Shown here: one piece after another, positions 17,063 to 24,065 of the stretch | Numbering within the stretch: position 1 is the stretch's first letter | How the letters are laid out: every line of letters starts with the position of its first letter | Source: Acidimangrovimonas sediminis | Lineage (GTDB): Bacteria; Pseudomonadota; Alphaproteobacteria; Rhodobacterales; Rhodobacteraceae | Direction: 5' to 3' | DNA: 64,000 nucleotides | Assembly: GCF_002871005.1 (NCBI RefSeq) | Contig: NZ_PHSN01000014.1 | Location: 1 to 64,000 of the forward strand | Made by a program: the position numbers and the translations under genes | Notes under the pieces: generated by a model | Databases searched by the model: none | What the model was told of the DNA's origin: nothing | What the model saw: the letters and a program-made list of their open reading frames with translations, nothing else

Positions 17063-18493
17063 TCAGGCGGCGTTGAAGCCGATCATCGCCTTCACCTCGA
17101 GGTATTCATGCAAGCCCGCGGCGCCCCACTCGCGGCCATTGCCCGAACGGCGGTAGCCACCGAAGGGCGCGCGGAAGTCGGCGGGGGGATAGTTGATGTG
17201 AACCTGTCCGCCGACCAGCTGCCGCGCCACCGCGCGGGCGCGATCCGCACTCGCGGACTGGACATAGGCAGCAAGGCCGTAGGGTGTGCCGTTGGCGATG
17301 GCGATCGCCTCCTCCTCGCTGTCATAGCCGAGGATCGACAGCACCGGGCCGAAGATCTCTTCCTGCGCGATGGTCATCTCCGGGCTCACGTCGGCAAAGA
17401 CGGTGGGGCGGACGTAGTAGCCGCGGTTCATCCCCTCCGGCCGGCCCGGGCCGCCGGCGACAAGGCGGGCGCCCTCGGAAATGCCGGCCTCGATCAGCGA
17501 CTGGACGCGGGCGAATTGCGCGGCATTGACCAGCGGGCCAAGGTCCGTCTGCGGGTCATCGGTCGGGCCGACGCGGTAGGTCTGCGCGGCGCGGGCGGCG
17601 ATCTCGGCCACGGCGTCCATCTTCGCGGCGGGCACCAGCAGGCGGGTGGGGATGGAACAGGACTGCCCCGAGTTGGTGAAGCAGGCCGCCACCGCCCGCG
17701 TCACCGCCGGGTCGAGATCGACATCGTCGAGCAGGATATTGGCCGACTTGCCGCCCAGCTCCTGCGCCACGCGCTTGACCGTGCCGGCGGCGGTGCGCGC
17801 CACCTCGATGCCCGCGCGGGTCGATCCGGTGAAGGACACCATGTCGATGCCGGGATGCGCGGCGATCGCGGCGCCGACGCCGGGCCCGTCGCCGTTCACC
17901 AGGTTGAACACCCCCGGCGGCACCCCGGCCTCGTGCAGCACCTCGGCAAACATGAGCGCGCTGACGGGGGAGAATTCGCTGGGTTTCAGCACCATGGTGC
18001 AGCCCGCTGCCAGCGCGGGCGCGATTTTCACGACGATCTGGTTGATCGGCCAGTTCCACGGCGTGATCAGCCCGCAGACTCCCACCGGCTCGTGGCGGAG
18101 CCGCGTGGTGCCGCGGTCCTCCTCGAAGTCGAAATTCTCGAGGATGTCGATCAGCGGCTCCAAATGCGCGGGGCCACGCACCGCCTGGCCCTTGGTCGCG
18201 AACCCGATGGGAGAGCCCATCTCGCGCCGCATCGCCTCGGCGAATTCCGCCGTGCGGGCGTTGTAGGCGGCTAGGATGCGGCGCAGAAGGGCCGTGCGCT
18301 CTTCCCGGCTGGTGGCAGCGAAAGCGGGCAGCGCCGCGCGGGCGGCGGCCACGGCGCGGTCGACATCCGACGCATCGCCCATGGCGAGCGCGCCGTAGGT
18401 CTCCTCGGTCGCCGGGTCGATCAGCGGAAAGCTCCGCGCCGAGGCGGGCGCGACCCACTGGCCGTCGATGTAGAAGCGGGAGGTGTCGACCAT
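17063..18493 (-). CDS. Aldehyde dehydrogenase family protein
   Basis: A 476-residue ALDH. It has LITPWNWPINQ and MVLKPSEFSP (cofactor binding), FTGSTRAG, the catalytic Glu in AQELGGKSAN, the catalytic Cys in NSGQSCSIPTR, and the C-terminal EEIFGPVLS. It oxidises an aldehyde intermediate with NAD(P)+. The start at 18493 (MVDTSRFYI) is favoured over an in-frame upstream ATG at 18511, which falls inside the dehydrogenase gene. Aldehyde identity unknown; pairing with 3-HIBADH-type enzymes suggests an alcohol-aldehyde-acid sequence. Confidence 0.9.
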   Translation of the reverse strand: MVDTSRFYIDGQWVAPASARSFPLIDPATEETYGALAMGDASDVDRAVAAARAALPAFAATSREERTALLRRILAAYNARTAEFAEAMRREMGSPIGFATKGQAVRGPAHLEPLIDILENFDFEEDRGTTRLRHEPVGVCGLITPWNWPINQIVVKIAPALAAGCTMVLKPSEFSPVSALMFAEVLHEAGVPPGVFNLVNGDGPGVGAAIAAHPGIDMVSFTGSTRAGIEVARTAAGTVKRVAQELGGKSANILLDDVDLDPAVTRAVAACFTNSGQSCSIPTRLLVPAAKMDAVAEIAARAAQTYRVGPTDDPQTDLGPLVNAAQFARVQSLIEAGISEGARLVAGGPGRPEGMNRGYYVRPTVFADVSPEMTIAQEEIFGPVLSILGYDSEEEAIAIANGTPYGLAAYVQSASADRARAVARQLVGGQVHINYPPADFRAPFGGYRRSGNGREWGAAGLHEYLEVKAMIGFNAA

Positions 18494-18497
18494 GGGA

Positions 18498-19373
18498 TCA
18501 GGCCTCCTCATCCGCGAGGAAGCGGTACATCTCGGTATGGTCCGCGGCGGGGCCGGCGCGGCCCGCGACCTCGTGCCAGACCGCGATGTTGTGCGCGCCC
18601 ACCTGCATCGGATAGCCCACCTGCTCCGCCAACGCGCCGGCGATGCCCAGGTCCTTGTCCATCAGCGCAAGCGAGAAGCCCGAGCCGAAGGTGCCCGAGA
18701 GCATGAAGGGCTTCACCTTGTTCTCCGAGGTGTTCGACCGGCCGGTGGAGGCGTTCAGGACATCGGTCATCACCGCCGGGTCGATGCCGAACTTCGCCGC
18801 CACGTGCAGCGCCTCGACCGTGGCCATCAGCGCCGAGGCCGAGACGAAGTTGTTCAGCGCCTTCGCCGCGTGCCCCGACCCCGCGGCCCCGATGTGCAGG
18901 ATCGACCCGCCCATCGCGTCGAGCACCGGGCGACAGGCCTCCAGCAACTCCGCATCACCGCCGACCAGGATGGCAAGCGTGCCGTCCACCGCCCGCTTGA
19001 CGCCCCCGGACACCGGCGCGTCGAGATAGCCCAGCCCCTTGCCGGTCAGGACCTCGCCCAGCTTGCGCGAACGCATCGGTTCGGAGGAGCTCATGTCGAT
19101 CACCGCGGTGCCGGGCTTCAGCCGGTCGGCCCAGCCGTCAGCCAGCAGCACCTGCTCCACGATGTCGGATTTCGGCAGCATGGTGATCAGCACGTCCACC
19201 TCGCCCGCGGTCTCGGGCGTGAGCATGCGGGCACCGCGCTCGGCGCACAGGGTTTCGGCCCGGGCGGTGTCCGCATCCGCCAGCAGGAGCGGGAACCCCG
19301 CCTTGGCAAGGCAGGCGGTCATGGGGGTTCCCATCATGCCGAGGCCGATGAATCCGATGGTCTTGGGGGGCAT
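18498..19373 (-). CDS. NAD(P)-dependent oxidoreductase, 3-hydroxyisobutyrate dehydrogenase family (2)
   Basis: A 291-residue beta-hydroxyacid dehydrogenase. It has GFIGLGMMGTPM, DMSSSEPMRSRKL, DAPVSGGVKRAVDGTL and the catalytic Lys in GHAAKALNNFVSA. It resembles paralogue 1 (14161-15054) only at family level, so the two probably act on different substrates of one pathway. It is four bases upstream of the ALDH stop-start junction in the leftward operon. Confidence 0.88.
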   Translation of the reverse strand: MPPKTIGFIGLGMMGTPMTACLAKAGFPLLLADADTARAETLCAERGARMLTPETAGEVDVLITMLPKSDIVEQVLLADGWADRLKPGTAVIDMSSSEPMRSRKLGEVLTGKGLGYLDAPVSGGVKRAVDGTLAILVGGDAELLEACRPVLDAMGGSILHIGAAGSGHAAKALNNFVSASALMATVEALHVAAKFGIDPAVMTDVLNASTGRSNTSENKVKPFMLSGTFGSGFSLALMDKDLGIAGALAEQVGYPMQVGAHNIAVWHEVAGRAGPAADHTEMYRFLADEEA

Positions 19374-19421
19374 ATCGCGGTCTTTCCGTTGCGTCTTTCG
19401 GTGGGTCGGTCGCCGGGCGCC

Positions 19422-19748
19422 TCAGCGCATCGCCGAGAAGTCCGTGGGTGTCAGGATCGAGCTTTCGATGCGCGTGACGATGGGCTTTTCCGCCTCGGTC
19501 GCGTTGCGCACCTCGATCCAGCCCGGGTCGGCCTGGAAGGCGTTCCAGCGGGTCTCGCGCTCGGCGAGGTCGTTCCACTGGAGCATGTAGGTCAGGGTGT
19601 GGTTGTGCGGCCCGATCAGCGTGGTCCAGAACCCGATCTGGCGGATCCCGTGCTTGTCCCAGAAGCCCAGCGTGTGGTCGCGAAAGCGCGATTGCAGCGC
19701 CGGCAGGCGGGTGGGGGCACAATGGTAGATGCGCAGTTCGACAAGCAT
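19422..19748 (-). CDS. NIPSNAP family protein
   Basis: A 108-residue ferredoxin-fold protein starting MLVELRIYHCAPTRLPAL. It carries the family's HTLGFWDKHGIRQIGFWTT and the YMLQWNDLAERETRWNAF stretch. NIPSNAP proteins are frequent in degradation clusters, but a reaction is rarely assigned. The start at 19748 has GGAGGAACC just upstream. It is the second gene of the catabolic operon, 26 bases after the lactonase-like gene. Confidence 0.88.
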   Translation of the reverse strand: MLVELRIYHCAPTRLPALQSRFRDHTLGFWDKHGIRQIGFWTTLIGPHNHTLTYMLQWNDLAERETRWNAFQADPGWIEVRNATEAEKPIVTRIESSILTPTDFSAMR

Positions 19749-19774
19749 GATGGTTCCTCCTCGGATGTCAGATC

Positions 19775-20584
19775 TCAGATCGTGGGCGTGCCATGGGGGG
19801 CAAGGTCGACCCGCGCGATCCAGCCACGGGTGTCCTCGGCCTCGGGCGGGTAGATCTCCAGCACCTGCGGGTCGTGGCCGGGGATGATATGCGCCTCGGT
19901 CTCGGCCAGCCGCCTCAGGGTGTCGTAGCCGTCCAGCATGTCGCCGATGTTGAACACCACCGGGTAGGCCAGCGACCTGCCCATGTTGGCGTAGTAATGC
20001 GTGGCGTCCGACGCCAGCACGACCCAGCCACGCTCCGTTCTGACCCGCAGGATCTGGAGGCCGTCGGAATGGCCGCCGGTGCGGTGCAGGGTGATGCCGG
20101 GGGCAAGCGTGTCCTCGGGGTCGTGGAAGGCCACGCGGCCGGCATAGAGGCGGTCGATCATGGCCTTCACGTCCTCGACGGCGAAGGGGTGGCGCAGCGC
20201 GTCGTGGCACATGCAGCGGCCGGTGCAGAAGGCCATCTCGCGGTCCTGCACGTGGAAGGTGGCGTTGGGAAAGAGGTCGTGGTTGCCGGCGTGATCATAG
20301 TGCATGTGGGTGATCACCACGTCCTGCACGGCCTCCGGCGCGATGCCCACGCGGGCAAGCCCCTCGGCCACCGGATGCACGATCTTGCGGCCCCGCTTGG
20401 CGGCCATCGCAGCGTCGAATCCAGTGTCGACGACAAAGCTCCGCTCCGCGCCCACAATGGCCCAGACGAAGTAATCCATCGGCATCGGCCCGTCGTGGAT
20501 GTCGCCGCCGATGAAGTTCTCCTGCGCCCGCCGTTCATGCTCGGCGTATTTGATCGCGTATATGCGGTAGCACTCCTCCGGCAC
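19775..20584 (-). CDS. MBL-fold hydrolase (N-acyl-homoserine-lactonase-like)
   Basis: A 269-residue metallo-beta-lactamase-fold protein. The zinc motif HMHYDHAG is at residues 93-100, with a further metal His in TGGHSDG, an Asp in ASDATHYY and a terminal IPGHD. Length and spacing match the AttM/AiiB lactonase branch. As first gene of a catabolic operon containing CMD proteins, it may open a lactone substrate rather than quench quorum signals, though both remain possible. Confidence 0.87.
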   Translation of the reverse strand: MPEECYRIYAIKYAEHERRAQENFIGGDIHDGPMPMDYFVWAIVGAERSFVVDTGFDAAMAAKRGRKIVHPVAEGLARVGIAPEAVQDVVITHMHYDHAGNHDLFPNATFHVQDREMAFCTGRCMCHDALRHPFAVEDVKAMIDRLYAGRVAFHDPEDTLAPGITLHRTGGHSDGLQILRVRTERGWVVLASDATHYYANMGRSLAYPVVFNIGDMLDGYDTLRRLAETEAHIIPGHDPQVLEIYPPEAEDTRGWIARVDLAPHGTPTI

Positions 20585-20637
20585 TGTCCCCTCCTCCCGG
20601 TGTCTGTGGTGCAGGGGATCCCCCCGCGTCGGGGTGC

Positions 20638-20666
20638 ACCCTAGGAATTGTCATACAATCCGTCAA
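20638..20666 (-). promoter_or_regulatory. Predicted operon promoter with embedded GntR operator (site 1)
   Basis: On the minus strand TTGACG (20661-20666) and TAGGGT (20638-20643) are separated by exactly 17 bases. The spacer contains the palindrome TTGTATGACAA, equal to the TTGT-N3-ACAA form of FadR-type operators. The larger 17-base motif TGACGGATTGTATGACA (20649-20665) recurs at 17024 and 12931. A repressor bound here would block RNA polymerase directly. The leader to the lactonase-like start is about 50 bases. Confidence 0.65.
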
Positions 20667-21112
20667 TATGATTTTCATTGAAACACGTCGGATTTCGCAG
20701 ACCTCTGAATGCAGGCTCTCCGCCGGGTCATTTCGCGCCGTCCCCGCGTCTGGCCTGAGTGCCCCCAGACGGCTTCGTCTGACCACCGGAGGGATATCGA
20801 GGAGATCGGTCGCCCGTGGCTTGCCCGGGCGAGTCCCGTCCATGCCCCGCGAGGGTTACGGCACCATGTCGATGTGCCCCGAGGCGTCCCACCGCCCCGT
20901 CGGGTGCCAAAACCGCGAATTTCGTGAGATCAACTGACGTTTTCTCTGCCCATGGGGAGCCAGGCTACTCGCCTCGCGCGATGAGATCGACGTGACGGGC
21001 ACACGGGAGGCGGCCGAAGTCTCAATGAAACCGATATGCAACCCGGCCGCCGCCCGGGTGAAGGCATGAAGCAGGCCGGCATGGGAAAGACGGGCACCCG
21101 TGACGTTATCAC
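20667..21112. other. Gene-poor stretch upstream of the catabolic operon
   Basis: No convincing gene. On the plus strand a short open stretch near 20977-21070 translates as DEIDVTGTREAAEVSMKP followed by a stop about a dozen codons later; it looks protein-like but I cannot identify it. It immediately precedes a GMC oxidoreductase remnant, so the area may be the scar of a deleted gene. Confidence 0.4.
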
Positions 21113-21241
21113 GTGGCCGCGGCATCGGCGGGTTGCGTGCTGGCGAACCGGCTTTCCGAAGATCCGGATTGCCGGGTCCTCCTGCTCGAGACCGGCGAAC
21201 ACGACAGCAACCTCTTCATCCAGATGCCGGCAGGGGGGCGA
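21113..21241 (+). pseudogene. GMC oxidoreductase (choline dehydrogenase-like) N-terminal remnant
   Basis: About 43 codons read [19 protein letters not shown], then [13 protein letters not shown], then LFIQMPAGG. This is the conserved N-terminal FAD-binding stretch of GMC oxidoreductases (normally [13 protein letters not shown]...). The first beta strand and start codon are missing, two FAD-contacting glycines are now Ala, and homology ends abruptly at about 21241, against the 3' end of the DUF302 gene. It is a decayed fragment and not expected to make a functional enzyme. Confidence 0.75.
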
Positions 21242-21267
21242 CCGCCCCCATTCGGCATCTCGATCAG

Positions 21268-21663
21268 TCAGGCGGAAAGCGCTTCGGCCACGTGGCGCAG
21301 CTTCGCGGCGACCTCGTTGCCGAGGCGCTCGATGTCGGGGTTTCCGACCATGCCCAGCACCGCCGCAGGGTCCATGAACAGCACCCCGACCGTGCCGTCG
21401 GCCTCGTCGCGCACCACGACGTTGCAGGGCAGGAGCGCCCCGATATCCGGCTCGGCCTCCAGCGCGTCATGTGCGAACTGCGGGTTGCAGGCACCCAGAA
21501 TGACATAGGGGGGCCGGTCGAGCCCCAGCTTGGCCTTGAGCGTGGCGGCCACGTCGATCGTGGTCAGCACACCAAACCCCTCGGCCTTCAGCGCCTCGGT
21601 CACGCGCGCGACCGTGGCATCAAACCCCTCGGAACTGGTGACTGCGAAAGTAAACGCGCTCAT
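21268..21663 (-). CDS. DUF302 domain protein
   Basis: A 131-residue DUF302 protein: an N-terminal [23 protein letters not shown], the family core [29 protein letters not shown] and an [10 protein letters not shown] stretch. DUF302 proteins bind small ligands in a homodimer and are often found near sulfur, copper or redox genes; the function is undefined. AAAGGAGGG lies just before the ATG, a strong ribosome site. It is divergent from the DoxX-like gene, with an FNR-like box in the shared upstream region. Confidence 0.9.
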   Translation of the reverse strand: MSAFTFAVTSSEGFDATVARVTEALKAEGFGVLTTIDVAATLKAKLGLDRPPYVILGACNPQFAHDALEAEPDIGALLPCNVVVRDEADGTVGVLFMDPAAVLGMVGNPDIERLGNEVAAKLRHVAEALSA

Positions 21664-22020
21664 TCTCTGCCCTCCTTTCGGGATCGAACTGATCAGGCTC
21701 CTGCCCCCCGTCCCGAAGGCGGTCGACCGGCACCGTCGCGGACTGTCGCCACGGCCTCCGGCCCGGCTGTCCCATCGACATATTCATGACTATCTAACGT
21801 TTCCAGAGCAGGGAAGTTCAAGGGAAAGAAGGGCGCCGGGTTCGGGATGCGCGCCGGATCACGCCGATATGACCCATGACCGCAGCCCGCATGCCAGGGT
21901 TGTGAGGCCCCGTGTTGACGCAAGTCAAGGAGGCAGGGCCTCCGGCATCCTTCAATCCTGCACTCAGGGAGGCCCAAGCGTAGCCGCCCGACACTTGCCG
22001 CAGCACAGGAGGGCAAAGGC
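21664..22020. other. Divergent intergenic region, DUF302/DoxX-like
   Basis: 357 bases with no convincing gene. It holds the ribosome site of DUF302 at its left end, the FNR-like palindrome at 21915-21928, and AGGAGG at about 22007-22012 for the DoxX-like gene. Confidence 0.5.
21915..21928. promoter_or_regulatory. FNR/DNR-type binding site
   Basis: TTGACGCAAGTCAA is a perfect inverted repeat (TTGAC-N4-GTCAA) of the class bound by Fnr/FnrL/Dnr regulators. It is centred about 100 bases before the DoxX-like start. This suggests oxygen or nitric-oxide control of the divergent pair. Confidence 0.65.
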
Positions 22021-22980
22021 ATGGAAACTTCGGCACCTCACGACACTGCAGGCGTCCCGGAAGGTCGATCCTATCTGCGCCGGGCGCTGATCGCCCTCGG
22101 GATGGAGGGCGAAGATACGGCCCTGACATCGCAGGTCCGATACGCGTCCTTCACCTGGATACGTCTGCTTTTCGGGGCGGTTCTCATCTATGATGCGTGG
22201 TCGTCCCTGACCTGGCAGCACAAGGTCGCGACAGCCAAGGCGATGGGCCTGTCGGTGGACAATCCGGTTCTTCACCTCGTGGTGGTGATCCTGGCCTTCG
22301 TCGAGCTCGCGGTTGCGGTTTCCGTCATTGCCGACCGCGGCGTCGTCGCGATGAGCTGGACAGGAATCGGATACGCCGCCTTCGTCTGGATCGTCTTCCA
22401 GCATGGCGGCGATTTCGGCCAGGACGGCACCGACCCCGGCGTCGCGCTGCCCTACGTCGTGATGTTCCTGTTCCTCATCGGGGTCGAGCGTTTGCGGACC
22501 TCCCCGGACCTGTCGCGCAACGAAATGCTCGCCTTGGCACGCAACGGGTTCGGACTGCTCTGGGGCTATGACGCGCTGATGAAGTTCCACCCCTACTTCC
22601 TCGACCACTTCGACGATTTCCTGACCTCGGCCCAGACCGACATGAAGGGCACATGGCTGGCGACCTATGACCACCTGTTCCTCGACGTGACGAACCTGAT
22701 CGGCCCGCATCTGGTCGCCCTGCTCGTCGGTCTTGCCGAAGCGGCGGTCGCGGCCTCGCTCCTCAGCGGGCGCGGGTTGCGGATCATGGCGCCGGTGGGT
22801 TTCCTTCTGTCCTTCGCGATCTGGAGCACGGCGGAAACCCTGGGCGGGCCCTACAGCCTGGGCGTCTCGTCGGAATCGGCGCAGATGTTCGGAACGGCGG
22901 TGATCTACATGCTGGCGTTTCTCTACGTCATGACGCTTTACAGCCCGCTCGACCTGCTGCGTGGCAGGGTCCCGGCATGA
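22021..22980 (+). CDS. DoxX-like integral membrane protein
   Basis: A 319-residue polytopic protein with about seven to eight hydrophobic segments. Examples are FTWIRLLFGAVLIYDAW, VVVILAFVELAVAVSVI, LVALLVGLAEAAVAASLL and MFGTAVIYMLAFLYVMTLY. The pattern of a helix ending in D/E-aromatic residues and GxAE motifs resembles DoxX/DoxD-family proteins, but it is twice the length of DoxX and may be a duplicated version. It is preceded by an FNR-like box and AGGAGG, and followed by a SHOCT protein and cytochrome c, so a respiratory or redox role is likely. Confidence 0.65.
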   Translation: METSAPHDTAGVPEGRSYLRRALIALGMEGEDTALTSQVRYASFTWIRLLFGAVLIYDAWSSLTWQHKVATAKAMGLSVDNPVLHLVVVILAFVELAVAVSVIADRGVVAMSWTGIGYAAFVWIVFQHGGDFGQDGTDPGVALPYVVMFLFLIGVERLRTSPDLSRNEMLALARNGFGLLWGYDALMKFHPYFLDHFDDFLTSAQTDMKGTWLATYDHLFLDVTNLIGPHLVALLVGLAEAAVAASLLSGRGLRIMAPVGFLLSFAIWSTAETLGGPYSLGVSSESAQMFGTAVIYMLAFLYVMTLYSPLDLLRGRVPA

Positions 22981-23075
22981 ACGTCAAGGCGAGAGGCGCG
23001 GGGTGGCCGCAAGCCGGCCCCGCCGATCCGGGCCGAGTTCACCATGTTGCGACCAGTCCATTCCCTGGCAGTTTA

Positions 23076-23089
23076 TTGACCTCGCTCAA
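23076..23089. promoter_or_regulatory. Second FNR-like site, upstream of the SHOCT gene
   Basis: TTGACCTCGCTCAA fits TTGAC-N4-GTCAA with a single mismatch. It lies about 60 bases before the SHOCT-protein start, a plausible activator position. Confidence 0.45.
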
Positions 23090-23146
23090 CGTCCCGACGC
23101 GCCGACCGGCGTATCAACGCTCCAGATCGGAGCTATGGAGGCAAAC

Positions 23147-23470
23147 ATGACCAGAATTGCCGTCTACATCGCACTCGCCACAGCACTCGCCACAGGCGCC
23201 GCCCGGGCCGATGCGCCGGGGGGCTACGGCCCCGGCTATTACGGTCACCCGATGATGTGGGGCGACGGCGTCGGCTTCTTCGGGATCGGCATGATGGTGA
23301 TCTTCTGGGGTCTCATCATCGGCCTCGTCATCCTCGCGGTCCGCTGGATGATGGAACGCAACGGCGCCCCCCGCGGCCCCGCGGCGCTCGACATCCTCAA
23401 GGAGCGTCTTGCGAAGGGCGAGATCGACCCCGAAGAATACGAGGCGCGGCGCAAGGCGCTGGAAGGTTGA
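23147..23470 (+). CDS. Small SHOCT-domain membrane protein
   Basis: A 107-residue protein. It has a signal peptide-like N-terminus (MTRIAVYIALATALATGAARA), a Gly/Tyr/His/Met-rich segment (GGYGPGYYGHPMMWGDG), one strong membrane helix (GIGMMVIFWGLIIGLVILAV) and a C-terminal SHOCT motif (LDILKERLAKGEIDPEEYEA). The start at 23147 is set by GGAGG five bases upstream. The Met/His-rich stretch beside a copper ATPase hints at metal handling, but SHOCT proteins are otherwise uncharacterised. Confidence 0.85.
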   Translation: MTRIAVYIALATALATGAARADAPGGYGPGYYGHPMMWGDGVGFFGIGMMVIFWGLIIGLVILAVRWMMERNGAPRGPAALDILKERLAKGEIDPEEYEARRKALEG

Positions 23471-23489
23471 GAACGGCGCTCACGGCGGC

Positions 23490-23518
23490 TTGACATTCCC
23501 GTGATGTAAGCGGCTAGG
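23490..23518 (+). promoter_or_regulatory. Possible sigma-70 promoter for the cytochrome c gene
   Basis: TTGACA (23490-23495) is followed after 17 bases by GCTAGG (23513-23518), about 50 bases upstream of the cytochrome start. The -35 box is perfect and the -10 box is weak. Confidence 0.4.
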
Positions 23519-23567
23519 GTCCCCTCCGGTCCAAGATCCCGGACCGGCGCAGTGCAAGGAGACCCGC

Positions 23568-24047
23568 ATGACCAAAGTGTTGCCCATCGCCATCTTCGGC
23601 CTCTTCCTCGGCGGCCTCGCAGTGATCGTCACCCAGGCGATGGCGCCCCGTCCCGGCCCCGGTGGCGGCGCTGACGTCGGCGGGCATGCGATGGGGGTGC
23701 CCGACCTGTCGAAGATCGCCCCTGGCGCTTCCATCGTGCGGGTCACGGCCCCGGCCGACCTCAGCCCGACGGCCCGCGTGGGGCAGCAGGCCTTCGATGC
23801 GAAATGCGCAGCCTGTCACGGGCCGAACGCGGCGGGGCGCAACGGCATGGGGCCGCCTCTTGTCCATGCCTTCTACAAGCCCGGCCACCACGCCGACGCG
23901 GCCTTCCTCATTGCGGCGCGGGGCGGCGTTCAGGCGCATCACTGGCCGTTCGGGAACATGCCGCCGGTCGAGGGCGTGACCCCCGCCGATGTCAAGGCGA
24001 TCACGGCCTATGTCCGGAGCCTGCAACAGGCGAACGGGGTCTACTGA
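23568..24047 (+). CDS. Membrane-anchored class I cytochrome c
   Basis: A 159-residue protein. An uncleaved-looking N-terminal helix (LPIAIFGLFLGGLAVIVTQAM) precedes a linker and one haem c domain: the CAACH motif at residues 80-84 and the likely axial Met131 in GNMPPVEGVT. The C-terminal helix DVKAITAYVRSLQQA is typical. AAGGAGA precedes the ATG. Convergent with the copper ATPase gene. It could deliver electrons to an oxidase or reductase under low oxygen. Confidence 0.9.
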   Translation: MTKVLPIAIFGLFLGGLAVIVTQAMAPRPGPGGGADVGGHAMGVPDLSKIAPGASIVRVTAPADLSPTARVGQQAFDAKCAACHGPNAAGRNGMGPPLVHAFYKPGHHADAAFLIAARGGVQAHHWPFGNMPPVEGVTPADVKAITAYVRSLQQANGVY

Positions 24048-24065
24048 GCGCCCACCGCCCCCCCT

